Positions 1 to 11,562 of a stretch of DNA of 64,000 bases are shown here, in pieces. The stretch is from Homalodisca vitripennis (Eukaryota; Arthropoda; Insecta; Hemiptera; Cicadellidae). A program made the position numbers and the translations under genes. The stretch covers positions 22,816,001 to 22,880,000 of the forward strand of contig NC_060209.1 of assembly GCF_021130785.1 (NCBI RefSeq), in the 5' to 3' direction. The notes below the pieces were generated by a model. It was not told where the DNA came from. It did no database searches and saw only the letters and a list, made by a program, of their open reading frames with translations. Every line of letters begins with the position of its first letter. The first letter of the stretch is position 1.

Positions 1-24
1 AAGCTTAAATAATTGCACCTAGTC

Positions 25-175
25 TTATTGCACCTTTGCGCTGCTTCCGGAGTGACAGGATATTCTGGATGGGTAAGGTTGGGAGTAGGAGCCGCCTCCT
101 GTCGAGGTTTGTACTGTACCCATTGTAGGTTGAAGTAGAAGGTATAAACCAGCCTAGAAGTGAACCCTCCTGGGT
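25..175 (+). repeat. Dispersed repeat family D, internally deleted copy
   Basis: The segment from about 25 to 125 (GCTTCCGGAG-GACAGGATATTC, then GGATGGGTAAGGTTGGG and CCTGTCGAGG) matches 9285-9490 and 33300-33400. The segment 120-175 (GTAGGTTGAAG, GGTATAAACCAG, GAAGTGAACC) matches 33995-34065. The long copy at 33290-34070 has about 600 bp between these two blocks, so this copy is a deletion derivative. No coding potential was recognised; the open frame across it on the minus strand is incidental. Confidence 0.65.
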
Positions 176-857
176 AACCTTCGTGTTTATGTTACTCATA
201 TAGGAAACTTTCGCTTCTTCCAGCAACAATCGTAACAGACTGAGAGTGACAACATCGCACATGAAAAAGGTTTGATTAGAACCATGATACCGTTTACTCA
301 AGATTTTAACAATAGTAAAATATGGAAACAGCACATAGAAAAAGACGAATTTATATTGGTAGCATATGATTAATGTACATACAATACTTCTAATAAGCTT
401 TTAGACATATAAGGATTTTTTTTATTTAGCTTTTAAACCATATTTGTAAATTTTCAAACAAATATCGTTGTTATTACCCATATTTAAAAATATATAATTT
501 CTACCATATTCGTCCTGCAAAATCACGCATTCAAATTGTAATTTTCTAACATTACTATTCAATGCCATTCATCGTGTTGCCAAAACATAATAAGTGACAT
601 TTTGCCATTTGTAGTGTAATACTAGTACAGTATTAACATTTGTCAGGAAAATGTAATAGGCGGAAGGAATACTCCATACCACGTGTCACTTAAACAGGCT
701 TTGCTAAGGCTGAATTAATTTTTTTTCTCTTTTTTAAGGAGAAGCTGATGTCCTTAAAACATTTAGACTTTTTGTTCCATATTTAAATTTCACATGATTT
801 CAACCGTTTATTCACACATTTATTTGTACTGCGATTACTCGTAAGAATAATGTACAA
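176..857. other. AT-rich stretch, nothing recognised
   Basis: Low-GC sequence with scattered stops in all frames. No gene, inverted-repeat element or tandem array was seen. Confidence 0.6.
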
Positions 858-1065
858 ATATTTGATAAAGTTCAGCCAAATTCCAAGGATACATGCACCA
901 AAATCAAATTCAATGCTGTCTATATAGAAATAAAGCTTCATGGAAATGTCTATAGGTCAGTTCGTTTTCCAGATATCGTGTGGACAGACTACAAGACAAA
1001 CAGACAGAAGTGAAATTTGTCCATCCCCTCTGAGATAGGCTTCGCTAACGCTCAGCCAATAATTG
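858..1065 (+). repeat. Dispersed repeat family A (GCTCAGCCA repeat), plus orientation
   Basis: Starts with TTCAGCCAAATTCC and continues through AAGCTTCATGGAAATGTCTA, TAGGTCAGTTCGTTTTCCAG, ATATCGTGTGGACAGAC and GGCTTCGCTAACGCTCAGCCA. The same ordered blocks recur near 34790, 35885, 41960 and 45690, and in reverse orientation near 23640, 28215, 38285 and 55640. Short, non-coding and dispersed, so SINE-like or MITE-like. No RNA polymerase III boxes could be assigned with confidence. Confidence 0.65.
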
Positions 1066-1179
1066 TGTTATAGAATGTATATTATTGCACAGTACATAGC
1101 TTAGTTTCCACAGCTGTGGTCGTCATGTATTTTGAAAAGTCGAGATAAAAGTGTTCTGTACATGTCTTCGTAACTGGAG

Positions 1180-1440
1180 AAAAATCCCAAAGAGTTAAAA
1201 GAAGATTTTGTCCTCTTTCACGGTATAAGCCTAAAATGTAGCAAGTATGTTATACGTAATCAATGAGTATATTTACTGTGGTAGTAACTCTATAGTTAAC
1301 AGCATTGGGGTAAGGATTTACAACTCCAGCTGATATCATTAGGCTTTTCTATGTACCGAAGTATCTAAAATTAGATAATTAGCACTAGTAGTAAATATTT
1401 ACTTGCTCTGCAAAGGCTTAATAACGTCTTGATTTGTTAT
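1180..1440 (+). repeat. Diverged repeat paired with 25080-25320
   Basis: The block TTTACAACTCCAGCTGATAT with CATTAGGCTTTTCTATG resembles TTTACAACTTCAGCAGATAC with CATTAGGATTTTCCAAC near 25200. Flanking segments (ATTTTGTCCTCTTTCACGG versus ATTTTATCCTCTCCCACATG) appear in the same order. This is an old dispersed pair with no coding signal. Confidence 0.4.
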
Positions 1441-3888
1441 ATTTGCCAAGGACACTGTTGTATTGTATTTGAAATATTATCCAGTATCGGACAAGGATAT
1501 TTTTTTAATGTTTACAATCTTAATATACTAGTATGCTTCAACTTATTGAATTATTAAATTTACTTCACAACAATATATGTATCTATATAGAAAAATAATT
1601 TGTCATGGAATAGTATGGCAATGATAGTTGCAGGTATTCTAGCCAGATATCCCGGATTATGGAATAAACTGAGTTGAACAGGGGTCCTGATTACGTTTAG
1701 CAACCTGCTTGATAGTTTTCCGCCATACATATTACTTCTTCTGTTTGTCTAATTGTAAAATTAAGTTAATTTCATAGATTACTAATTCACTGTACTGCAT
1801 GAACACATATAGTTGCAATGACAAAATATATCATTAATGGGATATATTATGTATCTTTTGTTGTAAATTAAATTTGTGAGTGCTTTCCGAAACTTTTAAT
1901 TCGTTATACAAATGAGTAAGTGAATTTTTTCCAATTTATCCCGCAATCAACGGCAAACTATCATCAGCAGACGCGCCCGTAATGGGAAAGTTAGGGGCCA
2001 AACTGTACCAAACAATAATAAGCTTGTTGGTGAACTAGTCCATCAATAACGAACTTGCCGAAGACAAACTTGACCGAATCAATATAACTTTGTCACTTAG
2101 AGTCGGGAAAATTTTCGTATTAGTTAAATAACATTGTTATTGTTCCAATAAATCAGTATAAACATTTTACTGGGGTCCTGAAATAAAATTAAATATTTAT
2201 TCCATTTAGTTTATTATCTCAATTCACCGTTGAAATTGTTGCATAATCAGCAGAAATATTCAATTATATTGTTGCCAGGAGTATCTCGATAAAGAGTTTA
2301 CTATTATGATTAGTACTGCAAATAAATATTTTTAATATTTCTGGTTTTTGGAAGTAAAGAAATTTGAAAGAATGTAAGTACAACGCTATGGCTTTTATAG
2401 TATGTTAATTTTTATTTTGAAAGAAACTATTTCATCTCTCTCTATTACGTACAGACTAATAATACTCAATAGATGTATTAATTAAAGTAATGAACAAGAG
2501 AATGTTAGAAACCATTGTTGAGCAGATGTTTAATTGGAAACAAAACTTGATAAAATAATCAACGATGCCAACATAATTAATTCCAACCAATTAATTTATT
2601 ACATAGACGAGAATGAAAAGTGATTGAGTTGCAATTATCCCAATTATTGGAGTGTAATAAATGGGTCATGTTATAGATTACAGGAGAGGATCTTCCGAGA
2701 AAGAAAGATGAGACAACTATTTTCTAATCAGTTCTTCTGAAACGCTGCATTTATATTAGACGTTGGTAATTATTTAAACCGGTTTTTACATTTTGTCATT
2801 GCCCTTAATTCTTATTTTGAGTTTTGGAAAGTATAAACAAATAAAACTGGCTTTAAAATGCGTTATAAGAAATGGTACTACTAGTCCCTATAATCTCATC
2901 TCCCATCTGACCTTCGCACCACGAAGGAAACTAACTAAAAAACGCTATTAAAAATGTAATTGTAAATCCTCATAATCTCCATGTCCAATGATATTAAAAG
3001 GTATAACTAAGCGATGAACACCCGTAATATTGTGTCAGATTTATCACATGAATACTTGTATCTAAAGCTTATAAACTTTACAATTGTATGTGAATTGTTT
3101 ATTTTGGCCGTGACACGAAACATATTGGACATTGGTAAGGATTTTAGAAACGTATTTTCGATATTTGTTTATTCCTTCTGGAATTAAGGATTTGTGGAGT
3201 CATCTGCACTATATAACGTTTGTTTGGAAAATTTAATACAGAATAATTAAAAATAACATTCGTATAATACAAATTAGTTTTTATATTTTAAGCTAAACGA
3301 TAGGGGAATGTTCAAGTTTTTATATAAGCTGCTGATACAAACACATGTTATCAAGTTGAAACCAATTAAATTTAGTGAAAATAGAATCTGGACTGCCATT
3401 AAAAAACGGTAGTTAGACTACAGTCCACATCAAGGTCTGTACATTGGGATGTTATTGTTCATGACGGTTCTTGAAATATACAATAAGGAAGGAAGAGTGG
3501 ACGATCCTTGGAAATGGAGCTGGCCATTCTGGCGATTAAGTTTTTGTTGATATGTGCTACTAATATGGTAGCATAACCAAGAATGACATGTTATACTGCG
3601 TTAATATGAAATATTAAAATAGGAGGAGGGTCAGTTAAAACATTGTGCAGTAAACATATCCAGAAATATATAAGACTTTTGTTTCATCCTATACATTTTG
3701 TTGTACTTTAAGTCCTACGTGTTAACGTTTTTAGTTTCCCATAAATTCTATCTATTACCTAAAAAATCTTCTATCAAATTTTTTGGTGATGTCCAATGTG
3801 GTCTGAATAATTAAAAATTGTATTTAACTCATATAAATAGCTGAGAAAATATAAATATTATAATAATTTTACTAATGCTTTGTTATGG
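1441..3888. other. AT-rich stretch, nothing recognised
   Basis: About 2.4 kb of AT-rich DNA. I see no gene, no clear transposon terminus and no tandem array. Confidence 0.55.
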
Positions 3889-3889
3889 C

Positions 3890-4235
3890 GATGGAAGCAC
3901 TGTGAAGGAACTGGATTTTTCCAAATATTTGCCATTGTACAGCGATACAAAAAATCAGTAACATTATTTTTATAGATTGCAAATAAACAAATAATACCAG
4001 AGCGTTGTATCATGCATAATTCAGGAATGACAACCACCACGTTGTGTGTTAATATCAACAACTATAAAACATGTACTTAATAAAAATAATCTAAGCACAA
4101 CACTAATTATTAAAACTGAACTACAGGTCACAATAGATCTGTATACACTGCAGATCTCGAAACGTAGAATTACTGATTTTGTGTATCGCCGAACGATGGC
4201 ATATGTCCTGGAAAATCCTGTTTCCTTCTACTAAG
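3890..4235. repeat. Imperfect inverted repeat, arms of about 80 bp
   Basis: The left arm (about 3900-3985), read on the minus strand, gives GTTACTGATTTTTTGTATCG followed by CTGTACAATGGCAAATATTTGG. The right arm (about 4150-4235) on the plus strand gives ATTACTGATTTTGTGTATCG followed by CCGAACGATGGCATATGTCC. The arms translate to similar short peptides (TDFLYRCTMANIWKNPV and TDFVYRRTMAYVLENPV), but neither is long enough to call a gene. It could be the ends of a decayed inverted-repeat element or an inverted duplication. Confidence 0.55.
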
Positions 4236-4239
4236 TGTT

Positions 4240-5570
4240 ACAACTTACAACTAAAAATTTTTATTTCAATGATGTATTTTAACCAGCAAAATTCAAAGTT
4301 AATATAGTAAATTATTGCAACTATAAAATTGATTGATTGGCTGTCTATTCACCACAAGCTGCATTCAATTAATATAATAGCAATACAAATTTACCACATT
4401 TAGAATCAACCGCATCCTTAATTCTCTTTCATGGCTCGACCTTGTCTGAATGTGATCTGAGGCAAACAAATGTTGGTGCGGTTTGAAACTGAATTGGCTT
4501 TGTAATTGGCCTGTCGGTGTATATCACTTGTTGTATTATCAAGTTAAACTGTAGGATTCCCCTGATTGCCATTGGTGCTTGGGGTGCGAGTATTAATGTA
4601 TTGGCACTCTTTATATATTTTGTTATCAATACAACATCTCATTAACTCATTAGTCGGAAGTAGCCCATATAGAAATGATCATTATCCTAACACTCATATT
4701 GAACATCAATATTTATATTCTCCAGTATGAATTGAATTTATACCCTTAAATAAAAATGAGGACCAGAGGATGTTTCGAATTTAAGTTTTAATTCACAAAA
4801 TAATACTTATATTCTTGAGTATCTACTAAAATAAAATGCTTTAATCTCGATAAAAAATAACTCAGCATTTCAAACAAAAATCATATGAATGCAGAAAAAG
4901 AAAGGTGAGTCTAGTTTGTCTTATTTACGTTCATTATTGACCTAGAGTGTGGCTGTAATAGCACTGTTTGGTATTGACTTCAAATCGGTAGATTAAGACT
5001 TAGCTTGTTTATAAACTGATTAATTAAATTTACATTAAAAAAGTAAGCATATAAAATAACGCTTTACAAAATTACACGCTTAAAATAATCACTTAAATAC
5101 TTAACGAGATTAACACCGTAGTTTCAAAACCGTCTGGTAAAAATTGAAGTGTAGTTACATAAAATACTAAAGATGTCTTTGATATCATCTTAGAATTTTA
5201 AAACTGCATAGTAAAGAACTAACAATTTGTCTTCTATACAAGTTTGGTCTTAATCGTATCACAAGTTATGAATGTTCGAAACTGCAATTTCGTTGACAAA
5301 TTTAAAAATCTTGTACTTTTTAAATTTTTAATATAAAAACTGGAATTTATTGCATATAAGTTATTAAATTTGTATGTATGAACGTAAAATCAAACAAACT
5401 AAATGTTTATGTAATTCCCGTTATTGTAGCTCTAATTTTTGGTATATTTTACTCGGGTATCTTTACTATAAATATTATCATACTTAATAAGATGAGCAAT
5501 CGGGATTATTGGTACTTCCTCAAGTGCATAGCTGAATAAAGAAATTATAGGTACCTGAGTATTGTATAAG
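4240..5570. other. AT-rich stretch, nothing recognised
   Basis: No supported gene or repeat boundary. Open frames here are short and unrecognisable. Confidence 0.55.
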
Positions 5571-5573
5571 TAA

Positions 5574-6137
5574 CAGGCAAGAACGTAGCCAGGGAAAGAA
5601 ATTGGGGAATGTTAAGACGAAATTGTGTGGCCTCCGCCAAAAACATTCAAATTTTTGAAACATTCCAATTTCAGTAGCAACAAAGTGAATTTCTGAAGCG
5701 TCTCGTAAGCTGCGTAGTATTGATAACTGATATTGGTTAGAGTTGTGTAGTAATGTAATTAAGGAAAGATACTATTTTATTGTCTCGAAAAACAGTGCTT
5801 GGTATTAATATCCACATTGAGAATTAATAACACGTAACAGAAGTTTAACAAAATTAAAATTCTTCTTGACTTCTAAGCCATCGTTTCTAGTACTCGCCCT
5901 GGGGAAACTAAAATTATTCCAAAGTGGACAGAAAGTAAGGTGAATGCAGCCAACCGCTCTTTCCCCAATTCTATTAAAGGTTCTTGACTCGTTTCAATGT
6001 TGAAAACGATCTTTTAGCGATACGTGTTGGTAATACTGAATTATAATAATAATCGTTTGCAAAAAAAAATAATTGACAAATTTGAAAATTAGGGGTGGGG
6101 ATCAGGACTCCTTGAATCCCCCAGCTGGCTACGTCCT
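5574..6137 (-). mobile_element. Internally deleted hAT-family transposon
   Basis: The left end reads CAGGCAAGAACGTAGCCAGG. The right end, read inward on the minus strand, reads AAGGACGTAGCCAGCTGGGG. The shared GACGTAGCCAG-like core is the kind of terminus found in one group of hAT elements (CAGGGGCGTAGCCA type). A third instance of this terminus lies at 63976-63998. Between the ends is a minus-strand scrap of the hAT C-terminal dimerisation region at 5853-6090. Only about 560 bp remain where an intact element would be several kilobases, so most of the transposase has been lost. An 8-bp target duplication was not clear. The family call rests on the C-terminal motif plus the termini. Confidence 0.6.
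5853..6090 (-). pseudogene. hAT transposase C-terminal (dimerisation region) fragment
   Basis: On the minus strand the frame ending near 5974 reads PTRIAKRSFSTLKRVKN. This matches the conserved hAT C-terminal pattern (A-x-x-RSFS-x-LK-x-x-K) of the dimerisation region that helps hAT transposases assemble on DNA. After a shift to another frame (5873-5980) the sequence continues LIELGKERLAAFTLLSVHF, corresponding to the usual M-x-x-ERL-x-x-LALL-x-x-H stretch. It then meets a TAG before a final KSRRIL, resembling the RRL tail of the family. At least one frameshift and one stop break it, and the zinc finger and catalytic core are absent. It sits inside the deleted hAT element at 5574-6137. It is a dead remnant, not a host gene. 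Confidence 0.7.
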
Positions 6138-6712
6138 TATTAACCGGAAAAAACAAAGAAGATTACAGGTTTCTAAATTCTATATGTATATAAATATTTA
6201 AAATGCTCTAGTTTCCGTCGTCGGCTTAGTAAAACAAGTTTATCTGACATCTTAGCTAATAACAAATATTAGTGACCCCTAGGTCAAATTAAAATATAAA
6301 TGAATTGTTTGACCCAAGAAGCGATGAACGTAAAACTTCCTAAAACTAAAACTCTCATTTGATCAAGAAAACTTTGGTGTGAGTCCTAAAACAATTGTTG
6401 TGAAATATACAACCGTAACCGGTAGTTAGCAAGTTAACTTTCTTGAAATCACTGCTTATGGAAAAATTAATACTTATTGATCATGTTATCAAACGGTACG
6501 ATGTATTATAATGTTTGAAGTCATACAATTCTTACCATTTGTAATGAACGGATTACATTTGTTACGAGTAAAATTAGGTGGATGAGTTTAAAAGCACTGC
6601 TGGTATTTTAGAACGTTTAGGAAACTCTATATTTACTTCTCTCTCGCTATTTATTTCTTTCAAAAAATGTCATGTTTTTATTTAGCTAATTATTTATTTA
6701 TTTTGATTTCAG

Positions 6713-6855
6713 TATATCTGTGATGTTTCTAATTTCACTGAGACCTGTGTGAAACTTCAGTGCTAGTGACGTATTCTAGCTGGCGGGATGGCATTATTCT
6801 ATGGACAACAGGAGCAGGTCGGTGGCATATGGTTTATAGACACAGATATTTACAG
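6713..6855 (+). CDS. Candidate host exon: 5' UTR plus first 22 codons
   Basis: A TTTTGATTTCAG acceptor ends at 6712 and a consensus donor (TTTACAG|GTATGA) follows 6855. The ATG at 6788 is in good context (GCGGGATGG) and opens a frame of 22 codons plus 2 bases, beginning MALFYGQQEQVGG and ending IWFIDTDIY, interrupted by the donor. Read through, the frame would meet TAA within ten codons, as expected if the sequence beyond is intronic. Upstream of the ATG all frames have stops, consistent with 5' UTR. I do not recognise the peptide, and no downstream exon could be linked. It could be the first coding exon of a gene with long introns, or a chance arrangement of splice sites in AT-rich DNA. Confidence 0.3.
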
Positions 6856-7142
6856 GTATGAACCGATTGGGGTTTAAAGTGAATGAAACGCGTTGAGGGA
6901 AGGTGACTTACTGCTATATGGAGAATTAATTAAACATTTTATCATTAGCCATGACAAATATAAAGTTAACGTAACTTTGGTAAAGTAAACGAAATACATA
7001 ACCAAAATTTTTCAAATCATAATACCTCTATTGGTGCAAACTGTCAGTAAATACAGACAATGTAGTGTAGAACAATTTTATCTATTGCGGGAAAAAGAAC
7101 TAAACCTAGAAACAAGTAAAGCGTGAGCTTAAACTGTAACGA

Positions 7143-7312
7143 AGTTCGGTGATGTTGAGACACGTTTCAGAACACTCTTGGCACGGGTAAAATGTTACAT
7201 CCATTTTCTTAAAAGGCTTCTAAGTATTTGATATTATCTTAGGCACGTTCGCTCGCTTTCTTGCCACGCTCGCGTGCCAGATGTCGTTCCACCTTACTTC
7301 TAAATTTTCTGG
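7143..7312 (+). repeat. Fragment of repeat family B (right end)
   Basis: ACTCTTGGCACGGGTAAAA, CATCCATTTTCTTAAAAGGC and GATATTATCTTAGGCACGTT match the right-hand end of the 3-kb repeat at 37640-37760 and 47280-47410, in the same order. Only the terminal 170 bp or so is present, so it is a truncated copy. Confidence 0.75.
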
Positions 7313-7764
7313 AGAAATTCATTGATAAAATTGACGTATTAAAGTACCAAGCTAAATGCTTTATTTTATTTTTACACATTGAAAGATTATTCAAAATTTA
7401 TTATTACGGACGAAGTTATAATATGTTAGATGCTAATGAACTTAACGGCCTAATGTAAAAACGAAGAATATTATTATTAACTTGATGGTTTATTATTTAA
7501 AATACAAGATTATTCGACATGTAACTTAAGACATGTCATCCTTCTATGTAAAATCATCTTTTTGTTTCGTGTTTGTCCGAAATTATATAACTAACGATTG
7601 GGGTGATATATTTTTTTTTATGTATGTTCGATACTGTTAAATTCAAACGTACACTTTGTAATTGTGTCTGTCTGTCATGGTATTGCAACTAACAAAGTGT
7701 CATGGCTGTACCCTACAAAAGAGGAGTTGTCTGCCGTTTACTTTCAAAGACATTTCACTTACTG

Positions 7765-8200
7765 ACAGCTGTCGGATCGACTGTATTAGATGGGAATATT
7801 GGCAGAACTGCCAAGCGTTCCGCTTCAGCTGTTGTTATATTCAAGGTAAGCAAAAACGTAGCTCTCTTGTGAGTACCTGTTTTACCAGTCAAGCCCGAGT
7901 GCATTAGATGAAGTTATTGGCAGAACTGTTAAGCCTTCCGCGGTCAGCTGTTTTATTCAAGTAAACATTTCTGCAACATCTGCACAAATTTAAATCTCTT
8001 TGAGCGCATTGTTGTTCACTGAAGTGCATTAGAATGATAGGGCTTTTAGCACAACTGTCAAACGTTTCGCTTCAGCTGATGCCATATTCAAGGTAAGCAT
8101 TTCTGCCAGTTCTGCATAAACGTAGCTATCTTGTGAGAACATGTTTATTCAGCCAAGCCCGAGTGCATTACATGAGACTATTGGCAGAACTGCCAGGCCG
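7765..8200 (+). repeat. Degenerate tandem repeat, units of about 120-137 bp
   Basis: Four diverged units begin near 7781, 7900, 8026 and 8163 with GTGCATTAGATG-like sequence. Each is followed by TATTGGCAGAACTGCCAAGC and, in three of them, CGCTTCAGCTG-like sequence. Two units contain the donor-like ATATTCAAGGTAAGC (near 7840 and 8088). Unit lengths vary, so the array is old. The open frame over 7662-7907 is part of this array and not a gene I recognise. Confidence 0.65.
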
Positions 8201-8221
8201 CTTTTTTACCACATTTTAAGC

Positions 8222-9284
8222 ATTTTTTCCCAAATTTTCTCAAGCGTGTAATGAATATTATGTGACAATGAGAATCAACCAATTTACTTTACCTAGTTTA
8301 AATTTCCTAACCAAATAAATAATGTATTTTTGCAATTTTTATACCTTGATTTTGAAAACATTTCCAGATAATGCTAAATATGTCATTATTTTATTAATTT
8401 AAAATGTTTAAGATCTGCTTTTACTATTTATTTAAAATTTTCATCATCGTATTATTAAACATGATCTGCTCACAATTTCTTTCGCAAAAGCAAATTAGCA
8501 TTATCCATTATTTTTGGAGGAAGCCTTTTGTTTTTATTTTTACTAAAGTAAAATTGTAATAACAAAACATGTTAAAAAATAAATTTATCGTCATAAATGT
8601 ATTGGAAAATATTTCTTCTTATATAGACTTAAAACAATGTTATAAGCCAATTGATTATAGCTAAATAACTTATTATTTTTATTGTAAATATCTTATAAAC
8701 CAGTACCAGTTAAAACTATTGACAAACATTTTTAAATTCTACTCTGTATGTACATTTTATATCCACCAATAATCTTGAATTGATTCAATGATTAAACACT
8801 TAGTCTGTTAATTGAATTTATAGAATCACTGATATTCGGCAAACTTTTCCAAACATATTAAGTCTACTAAGAAATTCCCGATACCATTGAAAAATGATCA
8901 GCTAGTTACATTGAAACCAAATATACAACATAGTTCATCCATTAAATTACGTCCATTAACAGCCATTAAAGGTTTACGTGACTTTAAAGTAAATGAAAAT
9001 ATTTCATAGGATGTTCACTAATAATGTAAATTGTAATCTTGTGTAAATTATCTCTGTAAATGCTTCCTTTATAAGTTATTATAGTGTCCCACATTTAGTG
9101 ATATCATTAGATGTTTTCTACTGCAGCAAACAAGAGCAGTAACAACAACTATATTTAATATAATCAATTAATATTACTATTAATACTAATAATAATAACT
9201 AATTTTAGTAATAATATTATCATTACGGTTTTATAGTATTACAATTCGTTTTCTTCGCTTAGGACAACATTAGAAATCCCTCTT
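8222..9284. other. AT-rich stretch, nothing recognised
   Basis: Very AT-rich, with a short TAATA-rich low-complexity patch near 9160-9225. No gene or element was seen. Confidence 0.6.
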
Positions 9285-9490
9285 TGCACTTAATCCTACA
9301 AGGACCTTTGCGCTTGCTTCAGGATTTACAGGATATTCAAGAAGGGTTAGGTTGAGGGAAGGGGTCACCTTCTGTCGAGATCCCATCAGGGGGGATATCT
9401 CAGACATGTCAGCTGGGATGAAGGGGTGGTGAGCTCTGTGCCAACCCCTGCTGCCAAAGCAGGCAGGAGACAGCACCCCCTCATGTCTAG
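9285..9490 (+). repeat. Dispersed repeat family D, copy 2
   Basis: ACCTTTGCGCTTGCTTCAGG, ACAGGATATTCAAGAAGGGT and GGGGTCACCTTCTGTCGAGA match copies at 25-125 and 33300-33400. GC content is well above the flanks. The two overlapping open frames here (one on each strand) arise from the GC-richer repeat and show no recognised domain. Confidence 0.7.
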
Positions 9491-11562
9491 ACCAGCAGCA
9501 TGCTTTAACATTAAGGGAGCACCGCTCTCTTCAACTGTAATCCACATAAGTAGCCTAGATCAATCAATGCACTCTTCCACCTATACCCAAGTTCGGATAT
9601 ACAATATTATTTCAGTATTCGGTATACGTATTACTTGCTTACTACGTAAAATCACTTGTTGATAACAAAGGAGTGAAGTAAACAAAATAAACTAAACACT
9701 TATCAATTTGAACATTAATGCAAGAAATAATGAAAATCCAAAGTTTCTTCTCAAAATTTATTTAGTCAATTAATTAAAATAAAATCTATTCCACACAATT
9801 CATACGGTTTCTACTAACTTCTGCTCACCTCAACTTACTAGAGCGTTACTTCAGTATACGTTTTTGTTACAATGTATAGTGATTATCTTATTAAGAGGTC
9901 TTTCTGAACTAGTACAGAATCAACTTTGAGTCTATTTGTATTCTTCCTGAACTATTTATTGAAAGTGCCTAAGAAAAAACTACCACGAAGCTACGGCAGT
10001 CTTACGCGATTTAGTGCAGATTTTATAAAACGGCAAACTACAACAACATTTTGAACCAATTTATATCAAATTGTGCGGCATCTACAAATTTTCAAAAGGG
10101 AGACCTAATATTACAAATCAATCATACTATTCAGCAAATTAATTATTTGCGGTGTTTATCACGATCAAGATGCCCGTCAGAAAAGAAACATGAACAAGCG
10201 ACAGACACACACAAACTCCCAGCTCAGACTGACTGTATTGAAGCGTCTTCCCTGACCGAGCAAGTTTTATCAAAGTAACAGGCTACAAAAACCATCAACC
10301 AAATGTGTAAACGGTTGACCGCTCCCCCTCTCGCCGGGTTTGCGCCGTGGTCGCGATGTGGCCAAGATCACGGCAGCGAACAACTACACAATATTTAATT
10401 TGCTTATGCCTTAGAGAGCCTAATTTCCGAAATTAATTACAGTAAAACACGAAACAAAATTACACCCCACAATTACTTTAACTTTACAAACGGTATACTT
10501 AAGATATAATATCTCGACATTTGCTGTTATTATGCCTCTTCTGGACAATTCGGAACTTCATCACGACCTTCTGGAACTCTAACGTGTCGTCAATCCTTGA
10601 TATCCCGGGATATCTCATCATATCGATAGATATTTTTATCTTAATATTACAGAAAGTCACAAAGAATTTCGCTACATCTTTGTTATAAGTATTACAAATA
10701 ATGAGACACTTTTTCAAGTCAATGGGCTTTCTTCCTTGAAATTAACAGCTGTTTGTTTGGATTGGACGATAGTGTTGAACAATTGGTATGTCTATGTTAT
10801 TTAAGGGAGAGTGAATCCTTTATATTAAATAAGCCATTCACGACATTAAAAAGTGAATAGTACCAAAACATGTAATTTTCAACCTTTTCACAAATGCCAT
10901 GGTTTGATTTACATAAGCACACTAACTGATTCAAAATTGAGTGAAATAAATTTTGTATTGCAGCTAGATTACTGTTAAAGCTTTTATAGCATAGCAAATT
11001 CTAACTAGACATTGCAGTCTCATTGCGGTTATTAATCAAGACCTGTTAAGAGAGTTCATTACTGCTGGTCAAGGACACGTCAGGCAGTATTAGGCCTGGT
11101 TGTGATCATACTCTGAACAGTTCTTAGTTTTCTCTATACAATATTAAAATAAAACAAATCCTTATAAATCACATCTCATTAAAAATTAAAAAGAAGATAA
11201 ATATGAAGTTCAACAGTTCCCTCATATTTGTATTGTACTTTTGTTCCAATTATCGTTATATATTTTGCATAGCAAAGGCTTATACAAAGAGATTATATCA
11301 AAATAATGTCAACTCAAAGCGAAGATGGTAATATTATGGCCCTTTTAACTATTTCCAATAATCATTAGACTGCTCCTTTCACAATATGCATGCACCTAAG
11401 CGGTATCGTTTACCTGAAACGATTAAGGAACTTTGAAGGCATCGTGAATGCGCTAAGAGCTACTTGATTTCCGGTGAGAAAGGCACATAGTAGTTATTTA
11501 CTTCATCCTGTAGCATTTTATCCACTTCCTTTTCTATTCTTGTTCTGAGGTTTCAGCTGATG
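9491..11562. other. Mostly unremarkable DNA with a small CpG-rich patch and a palindrome
   Basis: No supported gene. 10320-10380 is a short CpG-rich patch (CTCTCGCCGGGTTTGCGCCG) in otherwise AT-rich sequence; it could be a promoter-like remnant. 10599-10614 is the perfect 16-bp palindrome GATATCCCGGGATATC. The 75-codon open frame at 10051-10278 has no recognised domain. Confidence 0.45.

Noticed and set aside
5..334. 109-codon minus-strand frame
   Set aside because: It spans a family D repeat fragment and unrelated flank, and shows no domain.
10051..10278. 75-codon plus-strand frame
   Set aside because: No recognised motif, no supporting splice or promoter signals.
10545..10585. Heat-shock element cluster (TTCTGGAAC)
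   Set aside because: Only one TTCnnGAA dimer has correct spacing; neighbouring GAA/TTC units are out of phase.
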